A stretch of 64,000 bases of DNA from Pullulanibacillus camelliae (lineage in GTDB: Bacteria > Bacillota > Bacilli > Bacillales > Sporolactobacillaceae), in NCBI RefSeq assembly GCF_014642655.1, contig NZ_BMIR01000010.1, positions 62,001 to 126,000 of the forward strand. The letters run 5' to 3'. Under the pieces are notes generated by a model. The model worked only from the letters and a program-made list of their open reading frames with translations. It had not been told where the DNA came from and searched no databases. Shown one piece after another: positions 7,564-14,138 of this stretch. Every line of letters begins with the position of its first letter. Within the stretch, counting starts at the first letter, position 1. The translations under genes were made by a program, and so were the position numbers.

Positions 7564-8415
7564 ATGTCCTTTCATCAAAAACCAAATATCGTGATTGACA
7601 CGATTCATTTGCTAGTAACAGATATGGAACGCTCACTTAAGTTTTATCAAAATATTCTCGGGTTTGGCCTCCTCAAAAGGAATCAGCGTGAGGCATTACT
7701 GACTGTTGATGGGCATAAAGGGCTCATCACCTTAGAGACTTCAGAACAGGTTTTACCTAGACAACCAAGGCGAACGGGTCTGTATCATTTTGCTTTGCTC
7801 CTTCCAGATCGACAAGCTCTCGCGCAGATGCTCTTACATCTTCTTAAAGTTCATTACCCGCTTGAAGGTGCATCTGATCACTTGGTAAGCGAAGCGCTAT
7901 ATCTCTCTGATCCAGATGGCAATGGTATTGAGATTTATGCAGATCGCCCTTCTGAAACGTGGGAGTGGCAAAATGGGCAAGTGTCCATGCTAACCAAGGC
8001 GTTAGATGCAGAAGACCTTTTGGAAGAAAGCGGGGGAACAGGCTTAACGGAACTGCCTAGCAATACGCTAATGGGACATATTCATTTACATGTTTCTGAT
8101 CTGCAAGCCGCCGAACGCTTTTATTGTGATGGCTTAGGCTTTCGGATAGTCAGCCGTTATGGCCATCAGGCGCTTTTCATCTCTACAGGAGGTTACCATC
8201 ATCACATTGGATTAAATGTGTGGAATGGTGTTGGCGCCCCTGCACCAGATAAGAATAGTGTCGGCTTAAAATGGATGACCTTAAAATATCCAGATGAAGG
8301 CGCTAGGTTACATGCGGTCGAACAACTCCAGCAAATGGGGGTTGGCATTGAAGAAAGAGAAGGGGATATTTGGACTCAGGACCCTTCAGGAACACAGATT
8401 AAGTTAATGGTTTAA
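7564..8415 (+). CDS. Two-domain glyoxalase/catechol-2,3-dioxygenase-like protein (CatE type)
   Basis: This 283-residue cytosolic protein is made of two vicinal-oxygen-chelate modules, at about residues 5-125 and 165-283, the layout of Bacillus CatE, an extradiol ring-cleaving dioxygenase. In the N-terminal half the likely metal ligands are His in IDTIHLLVTD, His in LYHFALLLPD and Glu in GNGIEIYADR. In the C-terminal half the two His positions are present (GHIHLHVSD; HHIGLNVW), but the third position reads GTQIKLMV, with Lys where Glu is expected. The metal site therefore appears complete only in the first half. GGAG lies 9 bases before the ATG. The substrate is uncertain. Confidence 0.8.
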   Translation: MSFHQKPNIVIDTIHLLVTDMERSLKFYQNILGFGLLKRNQREALLTVDGHKGLITLETSEQVLPRQPRRTGLYHFALLLPDRQALAQMLLHLLKVHYPLEGASDHLVSEALYLSDPDGNGIEIYADRPSETWEWQNGQVSMLTKALDAEDLLEESGGTGLTELPSNTLMGHIHLHVSDLQAAERFYCDGLGFRIVSRYGHQALFISTGGYHHHIGLNVWNGVGAPAPDKNSVGLKWMTLKYPDEGARLHAVEQLQQMGVGIEEREGDIWTQDPSGTQIKLMV

Positions 8416-8504
8416 GATAAGGAATGAAGAGCTGGGCAGGCTTTGATGCTCGGCTCTATTATTATAGGTCTGTCTTATTTCTTTAAGATTGGAGGTATAG
8501 AAGA

Positions 8505-9350
8505 ATGGCGAAGTACTTTCAGATTGGTGACATTGCGAAAATCTTTAATATACCGCAGTCTACTTTACGCTATTATGATCAGATCGGGTTATTTACACCT
8601 AATCATACGGCTCCAGAATCCAATTATCGCTATTATACAATGGACCAATTTGTCTTACTCGATACCATCATGTTCTTAAGAAAATTGGGCATTCCAGTCC
8701 GTGATATCCAAAAACATATGGCCATGCGAAACCTAGACAATACTGAAAGCCTTTTTCAGAAACAGCTTGAAAAGATCAAGCATGACATTCATTCTTTAGA
8801 GAAGGCGGCAAAAAAGCTGGAACAAAAAATTACCACAATGGCTGTTGGCAAGCAGTTATATGGGGATCAAACACTCCGGTTTCAAGCCTTTCCGAAACGT
8901 CCTATCTCACTTATTTATACGGATCCATTGGTGGACATTGAGGCGTCATTAGATCTATATATTCGTGAGCTTGGGAAAACATTGCCGCCAACTCATCCAG
9001 GTTTCTTTTCGGGTGATATCGGGATGCTGCTAAAAAAGGAAAGCTTAAGTGAAGAAACCATCGATCAGAGTACTTATTCGGGAATTTTTTACTTATACGA
9101 TTACGAGGATGAAAATAGTGCAACCGATACGTATTTACCAGAGGGAAATTATGCGTGTATGACACATACCGGGTCCTATGACACGATTTTACCCACCTAT
9201 AAAAATCTACTTAATCAGATTCAACGCAGTGGCTATGAAGTGACTGGTGATGCTATCGAATTGGCATTGATTGATGAAATGACCGTTCAAGATGGTCAGG
9301 ATTTCGTTACCGTCATACAAATCCCAGTGGAAGTAAAATCTTGTCCATAG
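8505..9350 (+). CDS. MerR family transcriptional activator with GyrI-like effector domain (BmrR type)
   Basis: This 281-residue regulator has a winged helix at residues 1-75 (FQIGDIAKIFNIPQSTLRYYDQ, then NYRYYTMDQF), a coiled dimerisation helix at about 80-120, and a C-terminal GyrI/BmrR-like ligand-binding domain at about 125-280. Such proteins sense lipophilic cations and drugs and untwist promoters with a long spacer. GGAGG precedes the ATG. The next gene is a MATE exporter whose promoter has exactly the 19-bp spacer and dyad expected for a MerR activator, so it is very likely the target. Confidence 0.9.
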   Translation: MAKYFQIGDIAKIFNIPQSTLRYYDQIGLFTPNHTAPESNYRYYTMDQFVLLDTIMFLRKLGIPVRDIQKHMAMRNLDNTESLFQKQLEKIKHDIHSLEKAAKKLEQKITTMAVGKQLYGDQTLRFQAFPKRPISLIYTDPLVDIEASLDLYIRELGKTLPPTHPGFFSGDIGMLLKKESLSEETIDQSTYSGIFYLYDYEDENSATDTYLPEGNYACMTHTGSYDTILPTYKNLLNQIQRSGYEVTGDAIELALIDEMTVQDGQDFVTVIQIPVEVKSCP

Positions 9351-9392
9351 CCTTTTTAGCTAAGCTTTACTATGAGATTTTAACGCTACCTA

Positions 9393-9423
9393 TTGACTTT
9401 AAAGTTACTTTAAGGTTTAGAAT
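9393..9423 (+). promoter_or_regulatory. MerR-type promoter of the MATE efflux gene
   Basis: The -35 TTGACT (9393-9398) and -10 TAGAAT (9418-9423) are separated by 19 bp instead of the usual 17. The spacer holds a dyad (GACTTTAAAGT / ACTTTAAGGTT) centred near 9405. This is the signature of promoters activated by MerR-family proteins. Confidence 0.85.
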
Positions 9424-9456
9424 CCCTCTTAGGAAATCTCTTTAGGGGGAATAAAC

Positions 9457-10824
9457 ATGCAGCGCGATCCAATCGAAAGGCAATTAGTTAAGGAACCTGT
9501 AGGCAAGGTTTTTTTTCGCTATCTCATTCCTTCTCTTGTAGGGATGCTGTTAATGTCAGTAAATGTTGTTATCGATGGCATCTTTGTCGGCCATGCTGTT
9601 GGACCTATAGCCCTTGCTGGTGTTAATATTTCGACACCCATGTTCTCCTTGTATTTTTCCATTTCGCTATTAATTGGGATAGGTGGTGGTGCCTTATATT
9701 CTATGGCGATTGGGCGTAAGGATATCAAGACCGCCCAGACTATTTTCACACATGCCTTTTGGTTTGTAGTTATCGTACTTGTGATTTTAAGCTGTATAAG
9801 CTATCTTTTCATACATGATATCGCCCTGCTTCTTGGGGCGAATGAACAGACATTGCCATATGTGATAGAGTTCTTAACAATCATTCTTATTTTTGGTATT
9901 TTTATTGGAATCCAAGTGTTGCTGAGTATTTTTGTCCGAAATGACGGAAACCCCAATTTGGCAATGGTTGCCAATGTTGTGATGGCCGTCTTTAATGTCT
10001 TATTAAATTATATATTGATTTTTCAATTTGCTTGGGGTGTCAAGGGCTCAGCCTGTGCAACGGTCTGCTCTCAGCTCATCGGGATACTTGTGCTTGTCTT
10101 TCACTTTTTCCGAAAGTCTACCACGCTTCGATGGGGAAGGCCCTCCTTTCAAGCTTCCTTATTCAAAAGGATTATGACAATTGGCTTTCCGAGCTTCACT
10201 TCTGAAATAGGCTTAGCCGTCTTTACCTTTGGGTATAATCTCGCTATGGTGAAGACGGTAGGTACTATTGGTGTCTCCGCTTTTTCGATTGTGAACTACT
10301 TGCATACAATGATGCTCATGGTTTTCATTGGCTTGGGCTCAGCCGTCCAGCCATTAATAAGCTTTTATTATGGCGCAAAATTGAGGGAGCGTATGATCCA
10401 TACGGTGAAGATTGCCGAAAAAACAGCTTTGTTTTTAGGTGTCTTCAGTCTGATTTTAGGCTGCTTATTAGCAGACCCACTCGTTTCTCTGTTTGGTGGC
10501 ATGACAAAGGAATTACACAGTCTCGCGGTGCACGGACTTCGTCTATTCTTTGTTGGGTACCTATTTATTGGCATAAATTTTGTTTACATGAATTATTATC
10601 AATCCGTAGGGCAGGTACGGTCATCGATGGTGATCACTTTATTAAGAGGTTTTGTCCTTTTGAGCGGCTTCCTATGGATTCAGCCTATGCTCTTCGGGAT
10701 AAATGGCGTGTGGTTATCTGTTCCATCGGCAGAATTCGCAGTAGCTTTATTCATAGTAATCTTTATGAGAAAGGCGACGTTAAAAGAGATTGAGCAGCAA
10801 GGTCATTTTCTTGCTGATTTATAG
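9457..10824 (+). CDS. MATE family multidrug efflux transporter
   Basis: This 455-residue inner-membrane protein has about 12 hydrophobic helices in two homologous halves. The N-terminal motif (PSLVGMLLMSVNVVIDGIFVG) and the mirrored helix in the second half (near GFPSFTSEIG) fit the MATE fold, closest in style to MepA-like pumps. These export drugs and cationic dyes using Na+ or H+ gradients. AGGGGGA precedes the ATG. It is controlled by the adjacent MerR-type regulator through the promoter at 9393-9423. Confidence 0.9.
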   Translation: MQRDPIERQLVKEPVGKVFFRYLIPSLVGMLLMSVNVVIDGIFVGHAVGPIALAGVNISTPMFSLYFSISLLIGIGGGALYSMAIGRKDIKTAQTIFTHAFWFVVIVLVILSCISYLFIHDIALLLGANEQTLPYVIEFLTIILIFGIFIGIQVLLSIFVRNDGNPNLAMVANVVMAVFNVLLNYILIFQFAWGVKGSACATVCSQLIGILVLVFHFFRKSTTLRWGRPSFQASLFKRIMTIGFPSFTSEIGLAVFTFGYNLAMVKTVGTIGVSAFSIVNYLHTMMLMVFIGLGSAVQPLISFYYGAKLRERMIHTVKIAEKTALFLGVFSLILGCLLADPLVSLFGGMTKELHSLAVHGLRLFFVGYLFIGINFVYMNYYQSVGQVRSSMVITLLRGFVLLSGFLWIQPMLFGINGVWLSVPSAEFAVALFIVIFMRKATLKEIEQQGHFLADL

Positions 10825-10974
10825 TCAATGTTTGCTGACTGAGGGGCTTACTTTTGAAAGCAATATCAATCTATTGACCCGATCCGAATTAAACCAACCA
10901 AGGGTGTAAGTTTCCCAATTATGAGCTGAATGTAACAATAGATAAATGGAAGCTAACAAAAGAACATAACGAAA

Positions 10975-11010
10975 AGCCGCTGCCAAATGGTGAAGCGGCT
11001 ACTCTTATTT
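10975..11010 (+). terminator. Terminator-like hairpin downstream of the MATE gene
   Basis: AGCCGCT and AGCGGCT (10994-11000) pair across 12 bases and are followed by ACTCTTATTT. It lies 150 bases past the stop, directly before a family A repeat. Confidence 0.6.
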
Positions 11011-11011
11011 T

Positions 11012-11170
11012 ATACTATCAGAATGTATAATTTCACTGACGCGCATAAAGGAAGAGAGTATAAGGCGGGCTTTGGCTTTCGTCTTCTAAGGCTTGCGGGC
11101 ACCCTAAGTGTGTGATGTGCAAAAATCACATCAGGAGTACCAGTGAAGTGGTGCAAGCCAAGTTTTCTAA
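11012..11170 (+). repeat. Dispersed structured repeat family A, copy 4 (well preserved)
   Basis: The 5' domain begins TACTATCAGAATGTATAATT and closes with GAGAGTATAAG. In the 3' domain GGCTT (11090-11094) pairs with AAGCC (11155-11159) and GCACC (11099-11103) with GGTGC (11150-11154); the inner hairpin is TGTGAT (11111-11116) / ATCACA (11125-11130). The closing pairs differ in sequence from copy 1 yet still pair. Confidence 0.8.
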
Positions 11171-11174
11171 AAAG

Positions 11175-11466
11175 GAAAATATAAAATTTCTGGTTATGAG
11201 GACGGTGCGCGATTCCGCTCCAGGCCGCTCGCTTTCCGCGGGGGAGTGGTAAACCTCCTCGGGGTCTTACCGATCTCCCACTTCCCGCAGGACTCTGGTA
11301 TCCGCATCATGAGTCAGCGGCGCCCGTGGAACACACGATTTTAGAGTGTTCCACGGGTGCCTTGCGCTCCATTCCACTTGACCAGGCAATGAAGCCTCTT
11401 TCATATTGGCTGATGCTCTATACTAAGGACAAGGACCGGGCATGCCTTTCGCCCGGTTTTTCTTAA
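11175..11466 (+). repeat. Dispersed repeat family B, copy 3 (complete)
   Basis: The copy runs from ATATAAAATTTCTGG through TGAGGACGGTGCGCGATTCC, GCTTTCCGCGGGGGAGTGG, TTACCGATCTCCCACTTCCC and GCAGGACTCTGG. It continues through the hairpin GGAACAC / GTGTTCC around CGATTTTAGA, then CACTTGACCAGGCAATGAAG, to a terminal hairpin with a T-run. It directly follows A copy 4. The core (CTCGCTTTCCGCGGG ... CCCGCAGGACTC) resembles a GC-rich repeat known from many Bacillales genomes. Confidence 0.8.
11435..11463 (+). terminator. Intrinsic terminator forming the 3' end of B copy 3
   Basis: ACCGGGC (11435-11441) and GCCCGGT (11451-11457) pair across 9 bases and are followed by TTTTCTTAAT. The same structure closes the B copies at 1594-1620, 53699-53728 and 54996-55026. 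Confidence 0.8.
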
Positions 11467-11769
11467 TAAAGTCGCCAATAAAAAGGGCTTAGGTGTTTTC
11501 TATTTTTTTCTAAATTATTGCTACCCTCTGAAAAATTGTTTATGGGTATGAACTTTTCTTTTAAAAAGAGAAGTAGCCTGTCATAAATGTGATATGATGG
11601 GAATATATTTTTTAGAATTTAAGGCTATAAGAAAAAAGATTAAAGGTGAGTGAGCGCTAAAATGAGAAAAATAATAGAAAAAATGTCACAATAAATCAGT
11701 TTCATAGACGAATAATTTATAGGTAAATGAGGTATGATGTTTATAATAACGCTGCTTGGAGGAAAGCAC

Positions 11770-12330
11770 ATGAAAAAAGGAGAAGCACTAAGTTGGATTA
11801 AGACGATCGCATTGGCTCTCATCATTGCGCTTGTTGTCAGACATTTTTTATTTGGAAATTATGTTGTACAAGGAAAATCGATGCAACCAACCTTTCAAGA
11901 TGGGAATCGTCTTATTGTGAATAAAATAGATTACGATATTTCAAAACCCAAAAGATTTGACGTCATTGTCTTTCACGCAACGAAAACGGATGACTATATC
12001 AAGCGAGTCATTGGTTTACCTGGTGATAAAATTGCTTACAAGCATGATGTGCTCTATGTCAATGGTCAGCCAGTTAAAGAGCCTTATCTAGAGCCTTATA
12101 AGAAGGATTTAACAACAGGTCAGTTAACAGAGGATTTTACCCTTAAAGGTAAGACTGGGCAAACACGCGTCCCCAAAGACAAGCTGTGGGTCATGGGTGA
12201 CAATCGCAGGGTTAGTGAGGACAGCCGCTATTTTGGGTTCGTTGACATGAAGCAGGTGGTAGGCAAGGTTGATCTTCGTTATTATCCATTTGACCAAACC
12301 AAGCTCTTTGCCTTTCATAATGGCTTGTAG
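11770..12330 (+). CDS. lepB: Type I signal peptidase
   Basis: This 186-residue membrane protease removes signal peptides from secreted preproteins. One N-terminal membrane helix (about residues 8-28) anchors an external catalytic domain. The nucleophile is Ser37 in GKSMQPTF and the general base is Lys78 in YIKRVIGLPGD; the C-terminal box MGDNRRVSEDSRYFGFV is intact. Length and layout match the SipS/SipT group. ATG 11770 is chosen because GGAGGA (11758-11763) is 6 bases upstream, whereas the ATG at 11734 has no site. The acetyltransferase gene follows 11 bases downstream and may be co-transcribed. Confidence 0.95.
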   Translation: MKKGEALSWIKTIALALIIALVVRHFLFGNYVVQGKSMQPTFQDGNRLIVNKIDYDISKPKRFDVIVFHATKTDDYIKRVIGLPGDKIAYKHDVLYVNGQPVKEPYLEPYKKDLTTGQLTEDFTLKGKTGQTRVPKDKLWVMGDNRRVSEDSRYFGFVDMKQVVGKVDLRYYPFDQTKLFAFHNGL

Positions 12331-12341
12331 GAAGGAAAGGG

Positions 12342-12863
12342 ATGACAGAAATCAGCATCCGGCCAGCTAGTCTTGACGATGCAGAAGGGATCGCTGGGGT
12401 ACAAGTCAAAAGCTGGCAAACCACCTACGATGGGATTCTTGAAAAGGACTACTTAGAATCTCTAGAAGTGCAATCACGAATCCAAATGTGGCGGGAGATT
12501 GTACAGCAGGAGCACGCGGTAACCTATGTTGCAGTGGAGAAGGGATATATCGTTGGCTTTTGTAATGGGGGTCCTGAACGTACAAAGGCTTATGCTGCTG
12601 AGGGTGAGATCTATGCGATCTATCTCTTGAAATCTGCTCAGCAGCACGGTTTAGGCTCAAAATTAATGGCCGCTGTTGCTAAACAGCTTTACGATCGCGG
12701 CATGTCATCATTATTGGTCTGGGTATTGGCAGACAATCCCTCTCGAGCTTTTTATGAAAAGCTGGGGGCGGTGAAGGTAGATGAAGAGAAAGTGGATATT
12801 GGTGGCACAAAGTGTCTTGAAGTCGCTTATGTGTGGAACGACATAGCAACGATAATAGCCTAA
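12342..12863 (+). CDS. GNAT family N-acetyltransferase
   Basis: This 173-residue GNAT protein begins ISIRPASLDDAEGIAGV, has the acetyl-CoA motif region around IYLLKSAQQHGLGSKLM (about residues 91-107) and ends its fold with NPSRAFYEKLGAV. The substrate is unknown. It lies 11 bases after the signal peptidase gene and shares its downstream terminator with the convergent alarmone synthetase gene. GGAAAGGG precedes the ATG. Confidence 0.85.
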   Translation: MTEISIRPASLDDAEGIAGVQVKSWQTTYDGILEKDYLESLEVQSRIQMWREIVQQEHAVTYVAVEKGYIVGFCNGGPERTKAYAAEGEIYAIYLLKSAQQHGLGSKLMAAVAKQLYDRGMSSLLVWVLADNPSRAFYEKLGAVKVDEEKVDIGGTKCLEVAYVWNDIATIIA

Positions 12864-12898
12864 AAAAACTGCACCTCCGGTTGGAGGTGCAGTTTTTT
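12863..12898. terminator. Bidirectional intrinsic terminator between two convergent genes
   Basis: A perfect 16-bp stem (AAAAAACTGCACCTCC / GGAGGTGCAGTTTTTT) with a short loop has an A-tract at one side and a T-tract at the other. It can stop transcripts from both sides. Confidence 0.93.
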
Positions 12899-12901
12899 CT
12901 G

Positions 12902-13648
12902 TCATTCTTCTGTCTTTTTTATGAATGATTCAAGCAGTCCCATTGGAAGTTCAATCTTCGTATTATTGAATTCAAGCGTAAAGTCACTTTCGACCTCATC
13001 AAGATGTTTAATGGAGTTAACTTCAGTGTGTAGTCGTTCCATTCGCTGGTCAAGATCAGCGGCAAGGTCAGCCGTTGCCTTTAATTCATCGGTAATTCTC
13101 TTAGGAACTTCTTTATTAAACTTATAAAATATTTTATGTTCTAAACTTGCCCATGTGTCCATTGCCACCGTCCGAATTTGCACCTCAACGGGAAGGTGCT
13201 CTTCACGGTCAGACATAAAAACGGGGATTTCTACGATAAGGTGCAGGCTCTGATAGCCATTGGGCTTAGGACTTTTAATATAGTCCTTGCATTCAAGAAC
13301 GGTGATATCCTTCTGCTTTTGCAGCATGTCACTTATGGCATAGATATCTGAAGTGAATGAACAAACAATACGGATACCAGCGATATCTCTAATGCGGTGC
13401 TTAATGGTCTCTAAAGAAAAGTTCAGCCCTTTTCTATAGATCTTTTCGAATAAGCTTTCAGGCGATTTGACGCGCGACTTGATATGTTCAATGGGATTAT
13501 AGTCATGGATGTGGCTGAATTCTTCTTTTAAAATATTTATTTTAGTCAATACTTCGTCGAGAGCAAACTTATAAGACATGATGAACCGAGTTAATTCTAC
13601 TTTTAATGCTTTTAGCTGTTGCAGATTAGGTTGAGCGGTAAGCTCCAT
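12902..13648 (-). CDS. Small alarmone synthetase (RelA/SpoT-domain GTP pyrophosphokinase)
   Basis: This 248-residue single-domain enzyme transfers pyrophosphate from ATP to GTP or GDP to make (p)ppGpp, without the hydrolase and regulatory domains of long Rel proteins. The synthetase motifs are RDIAGIR (residues 87-93), KDYI (121-124), PKPNGYQSLH (127-136), VEVQIRT (154-160) with the catalytic Glu, and WASLEH. Helical extensions at both ends (about 1-45 and 185-225) fit tetramer-forming SasB/YjbM-like or SasA/YwaC-like enzymes; which of the two cannot be decided. GAGG lies 9 bases before the ATG. Confidence 0.9.
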   Translation of the reverse strand: MELTAQPNLQQLKALKVELTRFIMSYKFALDEVLTKINILKEEFSHIHDYNPIEHIKSRVKSPESLFEKIYRKGLNFSLETIKHRIRDIAGIRIVCSFTSDIYAISDMLQKQKDITVLECKDYIKSPKPNGYQSLHLIVEIPVFMSDREEHLPVEVQIRTVAMDTWASLEHKIFYKFNKEVPKRITDELKATADLAADLDQRMERLHTEVNSIKHLDEVESDFTLEFNNTKIELPMGLLESFIKKTEE

Positions 13649-13850
13649 AGTTTTCTACCTCGCTTTGACTCGCTTAAAGTTTTCTTGCCTCTATTAATAA
13701 GAGTCTATCTAGTCAGTCTTAAATTTTAATTAATGGCTCAAGATAAGCATTCATTCTATGACTATTATACACTACTTTTTATGACGTCCCCTAGATGAGC
13801 TCCTACAGTTTTGTGTCCTTTTAAAATGAATAGCAGAGAAGCCTTGCAGC

Positions 13851-13882
13851 ATCTTTATTTTTCAATCATGAAAAATAAAGAT
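13851..13882. other. Perfect AT-rich inverted repeat in an otherwise featureless gap
   Basis: ATCTTTATTTTT and AAAAATAAAGAT form a perfect 12-bp stem around CAATCATG. The gap from 13649 to 14050 holds no gene that I can support. The hairpin's role is unknown. Confidence 0.4.
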
Positions 13883-14050
13883 AAAACGAAAGCACCTCGC
13901 TTAAATTCCGAAACAATGCATGTCGGCGCACATGAAAATGCTGATAAAATACAGGCTTCATAAACTCGTAAAGTCAAGACTTTTCTGAGAGATTTATTCT
14001 CTTAAGCTTTCCTAGTTCTGTGGGTAGACGCAAGGCAAAGCCTTTTACTA

Positions 14051-14101
14051 AAAACCCGAACGCATTCAGCCAATCGAAAAAGGTGAATGCGCTCGGGTTT
14101 T
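14051..14101. terminator. Terminator hairpin of the yhgE-like gene (family C type)
   Basis: AAAACCCGAACGCATTCA pairs with TGAATGCGCTCGGGTTTT (one mismatch) and has T-rich ends on both strands. The stem sequence (CGAACGCAT ... ATGCG.TCG) and the following TTCTATGAG ... ATTTCTGTCC are shared with the C element at 37.4-37.5 kb. It lies 38 bases beyond the minus-strand gene. Confidence 0.85.
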
Positions 14102-14138
14102 CTATGAGTAGAATATTTCTGTCCGAGTCTCGCGCTGG

